A DNA stretch of 16,909 bases from contig CAJUMB010000067.1 in assembly GCA_910587105.1 (NCBI GenBank), forward strand, positions 1 to 16,909. Reading direction: 5' to 3'. The notes beneath the pieces are model-generated. The model saw nothing but the letters and a program-made list of their open reading frames with translations. It made no database searches and had not been told where the DNA came from. Of the stretch, positions 6,100 to 12,554 are shown piece by piece (the first letter of the stretch is position 1; each line of letters starts with the position of its first letter). The position numbers and the translations under genes are program-made. The DNA comes from an uncultured Lachnospiraceae bacterium. Its GTDB lineage: Bacteria; Bacillota; Clostridia; Lachnospirales; Lachnospiraceae.

Positions 6100-6946
6100 T
6101 TTGTGTGAAAGTATGAAAAAGAGAAGAATGAGAGCAAGACAGCGCAGGAGACATGTGAGAAACGTAAGGCGTATGCGCCGATTACTGGCGGTAACAGGTG
6201 TACTGCTGATGTTTTTGGCAATTGTCTTTGTAATCAGGGAAACTTCTGTCAAAACTTCAGGGAAAGCGCAGTCGACGATTGCTTCTGCGGAGAAAGAAGT
6301 GATGGCGAACGAGACCCTTACCAGCGAAAAAGGAATTGTATCTACAGGAATCTCAGGGGTGGTAAACGGTATCTGTGAAACAGAAATGCCGGTTTATCCC
6401 ATACGCAAGATCGGCAGCAGTTACGAGGCAGTGATCGTCGGACAGAGAGCTTCTCAGGCTATGAGTGTAAATTCTATGCCTGTCAGTGAGAGTATGCAGG
6501 AGTCCGTGGCGAATCTTAATTATGTTTCTCAGTGCGGGGCAGCGCAGTCAACTATCATGTCCGACGCAGATTATGAGACACTGCTGAGTATTGTGGAAGC
6601 TGAAGTCGGCGGCGAGGACATGAAGTCCAGGATTCTGGTAGCAAATGTGATCTTGAACCGTGTAAAAGATCATCGTTTTCCCAACTCTGTTACAGAAGTC
6701 GTATGGGAGAGCACCAATGGAGCTGCACAATTTTCACCCACAGAAGATGGCAGAATCAGCACGGTGGAGATTTCAGACATGACAAAGGAAGCAGTCAGAC
6801 AGGTTTTGGAAGGTGTGGATTATTCAGATGGGGCATTGTTTTTTGTGGCGAAAGACCAGGCACTGGAGAGTAATGTGGTTTGGTTTGAGTCCGACTTGAA
6901 AGCCTTATTTGTGCATGGAGATCATGCGTTTTATACTTTTCCTTGA
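6071..6946 (+). CDS. Membrane-anchored cell wall hydrolase, SleB family (Hydrolase_2)
   Basis: A peptidoglycan hydrolase of the SleB/CwlJ family, predicted to act outside the membrane as a lytic-transglycosylase-type enzyme. Residues 1-36 are extremely basic, 39-55 form a membrane anchor, 56-160 are a Ser/Val/Glu-rich linker, and 165-291 are the catalytic domain, with SIVEAEVGGED (catalytic Glu probably E176), ANVILNRV and NGAAQFSP. The enzyme is used in spore germination in some members, but in anaerobic Firmicutes many relatives act in vegetative growth. The start is uncertain: ATG 6071 has only a distant AAGGGG, while ATG 6113 (giving 277 residues and beginning MKKRRMRAR) lies after AAAGGA and fits the structured leader better. 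Transcribed alone, with its own promoter and a strong terminator at 6970. Confidence 0.9.
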   Translation: MIVEENPPKDLCESMKKRRMRARQRRRHVRNVRRMRRLLAVTGVLLMFLAIVFVIRETSVKTSGKAQSTIASAEKEVMANETLTSEKGIVSTGISGVVNGICETEMPVYPIRKIGSSYEAVIVGQRASQAMSVNSMPVSESMQESVANLNYVSQCGAAQSTIMSDADYETLLSIVEAEVGGEDMKSRILVANVILNRVKDHRFPNSVTEVVWESTNGAAQFSPTEDGRISTVEISDMTKEAVRQVLEGVDYSDGALFFVAKDQALESNVVWFESDLKALFVHGDHAFYTFP

Positions 6947-6969
6947 TCTGGAGTGCAGTTAGAATGAAA

Positions 6970-7006
6970 CCCGGGAAGACAGTGGATATGTCTTTCCGGG
7001 CTTTTT
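6970..7006 (+). terminator. Rho-independent terminator of the hydrolase gene
   Basis: A 12-bp stem, CCCGGGAAGACA (6970-6981) with TGTCTTTCCGGG (6989-7000) and one G-T pair, a 7-base loop, then CTTTTT. It starts 23 bases after the stop codon. Confidence 0.93.
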
Positions 7007-7014
7007 ATCGTATT

Positions 7015-7193
7015 AGAGCGTGTTTGAAAATTCATTCACGCCAACCGCACGCCCCACTTTGCGGCACATTTGCTCCTTATTCGGTTGCTGTAGCCCGCTA
7101 CAGCGCCCTCATGCGGAACAAATCTCCCATATCATACCCTTGGGTACAAACTGTGACGCACGGTTGACATAAAGCAATTTTCAAACACGCTCT
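7015..7193. repeat. MITE-like inverted-repeat element, complete 179-bp copy
   Basis: The ends are perfect 18-bp inverted repeats AGAGCGTGTTTGAAAATT. A further flanking T at 7014 and A at 7194 allow a reading with TA duplicated at both sides and the element starting GAGCG, as in IS630/Tc1-type MITEs. Inside are a perfect 8-bp hairpin GCTGTAGC/GCTACAGC (7087-7104) and a central ACCCTTGGGT palindrome near 7137. It has no transposase. Related copies are at 1858-1981 plus 3192-3238, at 16800-16872, and starting at 16873. It sits between the hydrolase terminator and the thrC promoter. Short frames reading MGDLFRMRAL on the minus strand contain a stop and are not taken as a gene. Confidence 0.85.
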
Positions 7194-7278
7194 AGGAAAC
7201 CACGTAGAGTTTTGCTGCCAGTGACGACGCGCAGCAGCAGGATTCTTTTTCGACGTATAGAAAACTTCAGTTTTTTCA

Positions 7279-7308
7279 TTGCCGCGAAAGCAGACAGTGT
7301 GTTATAAT
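7279..7308 (+). promoter_or_regulatory. Promoter of thrC
   Basis: TTGCCG (7279-7284) and TATAAT (7303-7308), spaced by 18 bases. The start near 7315 is upstream of both possible thrC start codons and rules out the longer open frame from 7279. Confidence 0.7.
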
Positions 7309-7350
7309 GGCGGCGCAGGCAGTATGAGTAAGGATAGAAAGGTTGGTTCT

Positions 7351-8838
7351 ATGGAGATATTATATAAAAGTACACGGGGAAACGGGGAAACAGTCACTGC
7401 GTCACAGGCGATTCTTCAGGGATTGTCTCCGGATGGAGGGCTTTTTGTGCCCACAGAGATTCCCCAGTTAAAAAAGAGTTTGAAAGAGCTGTCGCTTCTC
7501 AGTTATCAGGAGCTGGCGTACCAGGTGATGAGCAGTTTTTTGACAGATTTCACGGAGGAAGAGTTAAAAGAGTGTATTGGGAAAGCTTATGACTCTAAGT
7601 TTGATACAGAAGAAATTGCACCGCTGGCAGAGAAAGATGGTGTGTATTTTTTAGAGTTGTTCCATGGGGCTACCATTGCATTTAAAGATATGGCGCTGTC
7701 CATTCTGCCCCATCTGATGACTGTGTCGGCAAGAAAGAATCATGAGCACCGTGAGATTGTGATTTTAACAGCCACCTCCGGGGATACAGGAAAGGCGGCC
7801 ATGGCAGGTTTTGCCAATGTGCCGGGAACCAGAATCATTGTCTTTTATCCAAAGAACGGGGTCAGTCCCATTCAGGAAAAGCAGATGGTGACACAGAAAG
7901 GCAGCAATACCTATGTGGTGGGGATTACCGGGAATTTTGACGATGCCCAGACAGCTGTGAAACGTATGTTCCACGACCAGAAGCTGGGGGCTGAGCTGGC
8001 TGAGGCAGGCTTTTTGTTTTCCTCGGCAAATTCTATTAATATCGGCCGTCTGGTTCCTCAGATTGTCTATTATGTTTATGCATATGCCTCTTTATTAAGG
8101 AAGGGAAACATTCAGGAGGGGGAGAAAATCCAGGTTGTAGTGCCCACTGGAAATTTTGGAAATATCTTGGCCGCTTATTATGCGAAACAGATGGGACTGC
8201 CTATAGAGCGGTTCATCTGTGCGTCAAATGATAACAAAGTACTGTATGATTTCTTTTCCACAGGAGTTTATGACAGGAACCGTGAGTTTATTTTGACATC
8301 CTCTCCTTCTATGGACATTTTGATTTCCAGCAATCTGGAACGATTGATTTACCGCATCGCCGGAGAAGATTCCAGCCGCTGCAAGGAGCTGATGGAGGCA
8401 TTGTCCTCCCAGGGAAGATATGAGATTACACCTGATATGAAAGCGCAGCTGAAAGATTTTTACGGGAATTATGCTTCAGAGGCGGAGACAGCCGAAACCA
8501 TTGCCCGTGTGTTTAAAGAAACCGGGTATATGCTGGACCCTCATACGGCAGTTGCAGCTACAGTATATGGAAAGTTTAAGGCACAGACCGGGGACAGCCT
8601 TTTGGCGGTGATTGCTTCTACTGCAAGCCCGTATAAATTTACCCGCAGTGTGATGAGTGCGCTGGGAGATCAGTACAATGATATGACAGATTTTGAATTG
8701 GTGGATAAACTGAATCAGCTCACCGGGACAGCGGTGCCAAAAGCCATTGAAGAAATACGCACGGCTTCCATCCTCCATGACCGTGTCGTATCAGCCGAAG
8801 AGATGCCCGCCGCGGTGAAGGAGATTCTGGGAATCTAA
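7351..8838 (+). CDS. thrC: Threonine synthase
   Basis: PLP enzyme for the last step of threonine synthesis, turning O-phospho-L-homoserine and water into L-threonine and phosphate in the cytosol. The 495-residue chain is the usual full length. The PLP lysine is K112 in FHGATIAFKDMA (104-115); TATSGDTGKAAMAGF (140-154) is the phosphate-binding loop; VVPTGNFGNILAAYYAKQMG is the second PLP-family block; DPHTAVAATVYG and TASPYKF lie in the C-terminal part. ATG 7351 has AAAGG 8 bases before it and begins MEILYKSTRG, the usual N-terminus; an in-frame ATG at 7324 has no clear RBS. No other threonine genes (hom, thrB) are adjacent, so the gene stands alone under its own promoter. Confidence 0.96.
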   Translation: MEILYKSTRGNGETVTASQAILQGLSPDGGLFVPTEIPQLKKSLKELSLLSYQELAYQVMSSFLTDFTEEELKECIGKAYDSKFDTEEIAPLAEKDGVYFLELFHGATIAFKDMALSILPHLMTVSARKNHEHREIVILTATSGDTGKAAMAGFANVPGTRIIVFYPKNGVSPIQEKQMVTQKGSNTYVVGITGNFDDAQTAVKRMFHDQKLGAELAEAGFLFSSANSINIGRLVPQIVYYVYAYASLLRKGNIQEGEKIQVVVPTGNFGNILAAYYAKQMGLPIERFICASNDNKVLYDFFSTGVYDRNREFILTSSPSMDILISSNLERLIYRIAGEDSSRCKELMEALSSQGRYEITPDMKAQLKDFYGNYASEAETAETIARVFKETGYMLDPHTAVAATVYGKFKAQTGDSLLAVIASTASPYKFTRSVMSALGDQYNDMTDFELVDKLNQLTGTAVPKAIEEIRTASILHDRVVSAEEMPAAVKEILGI

Positions 8839-8866
8839 TCATGAACATTCAGTGAACATGAAAGAA

Positions 8867-8886
8867 TCAAGGCGTTTAAGCCTTGA
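8867..8886 (+). promoter_or_regulatory. Dyad TCAAGGC-N6-GCCTTGA overlapping the pckA -35
   Basis: A perfect 7-bp inverted repeat with 6-base centre lies 28 bases after the thrC stop. Its right arm covers the first four bases of the TTGACA -35 box. It lacks a T-tract, so it is a weak terminator at best; an operator for a regulator of the downstream gene is an alternative reading. Confidence 0.4.
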
Positions 8887-8911
8887 CAATTATTTTGGCA
8901 GATGTGATAAT
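8883..8911 (+). promoter_or_regulatory. Promoter of the PEP carboxykinase gene
   Basis: Consensus TTGACA (8883-8888), a 17-base spacer, and GATAAT (8906-8911). Transcription should begin near 8918, giving a leader of about 90 bases. Confidence 0.85.
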
Positions 8912-8939
8912 AGAGTGAATTTGTGGATTTGAGACCATT

Positions 8940-8984
8940 GAGTGTTCCCAAAAAGTCTTTGTGTCCGGACTGATGGGGGCACTC
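8940..8984 (+). other. Long hairpin in the pckA 5' leader
   Basis: GAGTGTTCCC (8940-8949) pairs with GGGGGCACTC (8975-8984) over 10 bp including two G-T pairs. The loop holds a second AGTC/GACT stem. The RBS AAGGAGG (8993-8999) follows 8 bases later and is left free. No T-tract follows, so it is not a simple terminator. It may stabilise the mRNA or control its translation. Confidence 0.5.
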
Positions 8985-9006
8985 TCATTGAAAAGGAGGA
9001 AGCAAT

Positions 9007-10698
9007 ATGGCAACGAAAGCGTATTATCCAATCAGTGAAATTGGAGCTGGAAAAGTAGGATTCAGCAAAACCCGCTCAATTATTGAGGCGGCATTTTACG
9101 GAAATAATGTGGTAAAGGTAAATACATTAAAAGAAGCCTATGATCTGGCGAGAAATTCTCCAGGAACGATTGTGACAGATATGCCTGTTTACCGGGGAGA
9201 AGAATTCGGTCTGGAAGCAGATGCAAAAGTGCTTTTGTTTAATGACGGTGCCATCACGGGGCGTTATGCAGCTGCGCGCCGCATTGCCGGCGAGCCGGGA
9301 GTAGACTGTGAGGCTCTGGACAAGGTGGCAATGGACGCCGTTTATGAGTCACGCTGGAAAACTCTGTATCATGCGGAAGTATACGTTGGCCTGGACCCTG
9401 AGTTTATGGTGAAGGCTCATCTGCTTCTGCCTGAAGGAGAAGAAAATCTTCTGTACTCCTGGATGCTGAATTTCCAGTATATGTCTGACGAGTATGTGAA
9501 AATGTATAAAAATTCAAAGATGGTCGGTGATGGAAAAGAACCCGACATCTATATTTTCTCAGATCCCCAGTGGACACCGGTGGCACACCCTGGCGTTAGC
9601 TTTGAATGCTTAAGCGATCCGCAGACACTCTGCTATTTCAACACAGACCAGAACTGTGCCTGCATTTTGGGTATGAGATATTTCGGAGAGCACAAAAAAG
9701 GAACCCTGACCATGGCATGGGCAGTTGCCAACCGCAATGGATATGCAGCCTGCCACGGCGGCCAGAAGGAATACACCCTGGCAGATGGTTCCAAGTATGT
9801 GGCATCTGTTTATGGATTGTCAGGTTCCGGCAAGTCTACGCTGACACATGCAAAACACGGCGGTAAATACGAGATTAAAGTACTCCATGACGATGCGTTT
9901 ATCATCAATACAGACACCTGTGCATCCATTGCCCTGGAGCCCACCTATTTTGATAAAACACAGGATTATCCGGCGGGATGTGCAGACAATAAGTTCCTTC
10001 TCACTGTGCAGAACTGTTCTGCAACGCTGGATGAAGAAGGCAAAGTTCAGATTGTGACAGAGGATATCAGAAACGGCAATGGACGTGCCATTAAGTCCAA
10101 GTTATGGGCTCCCAACCGGGTAGATAAGATTGAGGAACCGGTAAATGCCATTTTCTGGATTATGAAAGATCCCACCATTCCTCCGGTTGTAAAATTAAAA
10201 GGCGCTTCCCTGGCTTCTGTTATGGGCGCCACACTGGCTACCAAACGTTCTTCCGCAGAGCGTCTGGCCCCCGGCGTAGACCCCAATAAGCTGGTGGTAG
10301 TTCCCTACGCCAATCCATTCCGCACCTACCCGCTGGCAGACGATTACAGTAAGTTCAAGAAACTGGTTGAGGAAAAACACGTGGACTGCTATATTGTGAA
10401 CACGGGAGACTTCATGGGCAAGAAGGTACAGCCCAAGGATACTCTGGGAATTCTGGAGGCAATTGTTGAGAAGAAAGCCCAGTTCAAGCAATGGGGACCA
10501 TTCTCTGATATTGAGATTCTGGAGTGGGAAGGCTTTGTGCCGGATATGAATGACGCTTCTTATGTGGAGCAGCTGAAAGCCCGTATGAATGACCGGGTAA
10601 ATGAAATCAAAGCATTTGAGACAGCCAAAGACGGCTATGATAAACTGCCGGATGACGCCCTTGCAGCAATTCAGAAAGTGGTAGAGGAGCTGGCATAA
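9007..10698 (+). CDS. pckA: Phosphoenolpyruvate carboxykinase (ATP) family protein
   Basis: Interconverts oxaloacetate + ATP and PEP + CO2 + ADP; in fermentative anaerobes it often runs toward oxaloacetate, fixing CO2 on the way to C4 acids and aspartate-family amino acids. The 563-residue protein carries the PEPCK kinase core: P-loop YGLSGSGKSTLTH (269-281) after the kinase strand, the metal-binding pair LHDDAF (293-298), and TKRSSAERLAPG and VVPYANPFRTY in the C-terminal half. The P-loop differs from the usual GLSGTGKTTLS of ATP-type enzymes, and the chain is slightly longer than the typical 530-540, so it is a divergent branch and direction and nucleotide should not be taken for granted. 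ATG 9007 has AAGGAGG 7 bases upstream. Own promoter and terminator; single-gene unit. Confidence 0.88.
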   Translation: MATKAYYPISEIGAGKVGFSKTRSIIEAAFYGNNVVKVNTLKEAYDLARNSPGTIVTDMPVYRGEEFGLEADAKVLLFNDGAITGRYAAARRIAGEPGVDCEALDKVAMDAVYESRWKTLYHAEVYVGLDPEFMVKAHLLLPEGEENLLYSWMLNFQYMSDEYVKMYKNSKMVGDGKEPDIYIFSDPQWTPVAHPGVSFECLSDPQTLCYFNTDQNCACILGMRYFGEHKKGTLTMAWAVANRNGYAACHGGQKEYTLADGSKYVASVYGLSGSGKSTLTHAKHGGKYEIKVLHDDAFIINTDTCASIALEPTYFDKTQDYPAGCADNKFLLTVQNCSATLDEEGKVQIVTEDIRNGNGRAIKSKLWAPNRVDKIEEPVNAIFWIMKDPTIPPVVKLKGASLASVMGATLATKRSSAERLAPGVDPNKLVVVPYANPFRTYPLADDYSKFKKLVEEKHVDCYIVNTGDFMGKKVQPKDTLGILEAIVEKKAQFKQWGPFSDIEILEWEGFVPDMNDASYVEQLKARMNDRVNEIKAFETAKDGYDKLPDDALAAIQKVVEELA

Positions 10699-10719
10699 GT
10701 AAACAGTAACCAATGACAG

Positions 10720-10769
10720 AAAGGAGCATTGCGCTGTGGTGGAAACCTCAGCGGTACAATGCTCCTTTT
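10720..10769 (+). terminator. Rho-independent terminator after pckA
   Basis: AAAGGAGCATT (10720-10730) pairs exactly with AATGCTCCTTT (10758-10768), with an inner CGCTG/CAGCG stem, and the stem ends in a short T-run. It lies 22 bases after the pckA stop and 34 before the ABC gene. Confidence 0.85.
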
Positions 10770-10802
10770 GCTGACAAAAGGGAGGGTGAATAAAAGACAA
10801 AT

Positions 10803-12554
10803 ATGCTGAAATCACTGGCATCACAGATTAAAGAATTTAAAAAGGATTCCATTCTAACACCTTTTTGTATGATTCTGGAAGTGATTTTTGAGATGGTGAT
10901 TCCTCTTCTGATGGCATCTATGATTGATGATGGGGTGGAGGCGGGGAACCTTTCTCATATTTATAAAGTGGGTGTATGGATGGTGGCTGCCGCTGCCTGC
11001 GGACTTTTGTCCGGCACACTGGGCGGCTGGACAGCGGCACGGGCCTCTGCGGGTTTTGCCCGGAATTTAAGGGAGGCCATGTTTGAAAATATACAGTCTT
11101 TTTCTTTTTCCAATATTGATAAATTCAGTACAGCCGGGCTGGTTACCAGGCTGACCACAGATGTGACCAATATTCAGAATGCATATCAGATGATTCTGCG
11201 CATGTGTTTCCGTGCTCCGTTCAGTATGATCTGTGCCATGGCTATGGCCTTTGTGATCAACGGCCGCCTGGCGGCAATTTATCTGGCAGCAGTGGTGATT
11301 TTGGGGATTTTGTTGTTTCTGATTATGACATCGGCAATGAAATATTTTCAGCAGGCATTTCCCAAATATGACGATATGAACGCTTCTGTCCAGGAGAATG
11401 TCTCGGCTATCCGGGTGGTAAAAGCATATGTTCGGGAGGACCATGAGACCAGCAAGTTTAAGCAGGCCAGCCAGAATATCTATGATATTTTTATCAAGGC
11501 TGAGTGCAATCTGGTTTTCAACGCTCCGCTGATGCAGATTACCGTTTATACGTGTATCCTTCTCATCAGCTGGCAGGGGGCAAAGATGATTGTGGGCGGT
11601 TCCCTGACTACAGGGGAATTGATGAGTCTGCTCACATACTGTATGAATATTCTCATGAGCCTGATGATGCTGTCCATGGTATTTGTGATGATTTCCATGA
11701 GTATGGCCAGCGCCCGCCGGATTGCGGAAGTCTTGGATGAAACCAGTGACCTGGCAAATCCTGCCCAGCCGGTGTATCAGGCGGAAGACGGCAGTATAGA
11801 ATTTCAGAATGTGGACTTTGCCTATCACCAGGAGAGCGGGGAACCAGTGCTTCAGCAGGTGAATCTGAATATCCGCTCCGGCGAGACCATCGGGGTGATC
11901 GGAGGAACGGGAAGTGCAAAGACCAGCCTGGTAAATCTAATCAGCCGCCTCTATGATGTGACAGCGGGAAACGTGCTGGTAGGCGGCCGGGACGTGCGGG
12001 AATATGATATGGAAGCCCTGCGCAATCAGGTGGCCGTGGTGCTGCAGAAAAATGTGCTGTTTTCCGGCACTATACTGGAAAATCTCCGGTGGGGGAATCC
12101 CAGCGCCACAGAGGAAGAGTGCAGACATGCCTGCCATCTTGCCTGTGCAGATGAATTTATTGAAAAAATGCCCGACGGTTATCATACATACATTGAGCAG
12201 GGCGGTGCCAATGTATCAGGAGGCCAGAAACAGCGTCTGTGTATTGCCCGGGCGCTGCTGAAGAAACCGAAAATTCTGATTCTGGATGACAGCACCAGTG
12301 CAGTCGACACGGCCACAGACGGGAAGATCCGCCAGGCATTTGCCCGGGAGATCCCGGGAACCACGAAGATTATCATTGCCCAGCGCATTTCCAGTGTGGA
12401 AAGCGCAGACAGGATAGTGGTGATGGAAGACGGACGTGTCCATGGATTCGGAACCCATGAGCAGCTGCTGAAAGATGATGAGATTTACCGGGAAGTATAT
12501 GAATCTCAGACCAGCGGCGGCGGAGATTTTGATGAAAAGGCAGGTGAGGACTGA
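10803..12554 (+). CDS. ABC exporter half-transporter with degenerate ATP site (heterodimer subunit 1)
   Basis: One half of a type IV ABC exporter of the multidrug/lipid family. Residues about 15-310 form the six-helix membrane domain, 331-565 the ATPase. The Walker A is GGTGSAKTS (367-375), with Ala in place of the usual Gly before Lys. The signature VSGGQKQR (471-478) is normal. Walker B is ILILDD (491-496) followed by STSAVD, with Asp where the catalytic Glu should be, and the switch His is Gln (AQR, 526-528). These losses mark the non-catalytic site of heterodimeric exporters such as BmrCD or TM287/288, so it must pair with the next gene. The stop overlaps the next start (TGATG). RBS GGGAGGG lies about 17 bases before ATG 10803, unusually far, but no better start exists. 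Substrate unknown. Confidence 0.93.
   Translation: MLKSLASQIKEFKKDSILTPFCMILEVIFEMVIPLLMASMIDDGVEAGNLSHIYKVGVWMVAAAACGLLSGTLGGWTAARASAGFARNLREAMFENIQSFSFSNIDKFSTAGLVTRLTTDVTNIQNAYQMILRMCFRAPFSMICAMAMAFVINGRLAAIYLAAVVILGILLFLIMTSAMKYFQQAFPKYDDMNASVQENVSAIRVVKAYVREDHETSKFKQASQNIYDIFIKAECNLVFNAPLMQITVYTCILLISWQGAKMIVGGSLTTGELMSLLTYCMNILMSLMMLSMVFVMISMSMASARRIAEVLDETSDLANPAQPVYQAEDGSIEFQNVDFAYHQESGEPVLQQVNLNIRSGETIGVIGGTGSAKTSLVNLISRLYDVTAGNVLVGGRDVREYDMEALRNQVAVVLQKNVLFSGTILENLRWGNPSATEEECRHACHLACADEFIEKMPDGYHTYIEQGGANVSGGQKQRLCIARALLKKPKILILDDSTSAVDTATDGKIRQAFAREIPGTTKIIIAQRISSVESADRIVVMEDGRVHGFGTHEQLLKDDEIYREVYESQTSGGGDFDEKAGED

Noticed and set aside
7020..7160. Short minus-strand frame reading MGDLFRMRAL in the inverted-repeat element, similar to the tail of the IS110 pseudogene
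   Set aside because: It has an internal stop in this copy; the similarity is DNA-level homology of the repeat rather than a conserved gene.
7210..7255. TGCTGC/GCAGCA stem followed by CTTTTT near 7252
   Set aside because: The short stem has a long loop, and the T-run is some 10 bases away; the hydrolase already has a much better terminator at 6970.
7279..7350. N-terminal extension of thrC from TTG 7279
   Set aside because: The -35 and -10 boxes lie within it, and the family N-terminus begins at 7351.
10729..10760. TTGCGC and TACAAT as a promoter for the ABC operon
   Set aside because: Spacing is 20 bases and both boxes sit inside the pckA terminator hairpin; no convincing promoter for the operon was found.
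11067..11828. Long antisense frames inside pckA, the ABC genes, galM and the BrkB gene
   Set aside because: They mirror coding sequence on the other strand, have no RBS, and show His/Gln/Cys-rich composition typical of shadow frames.
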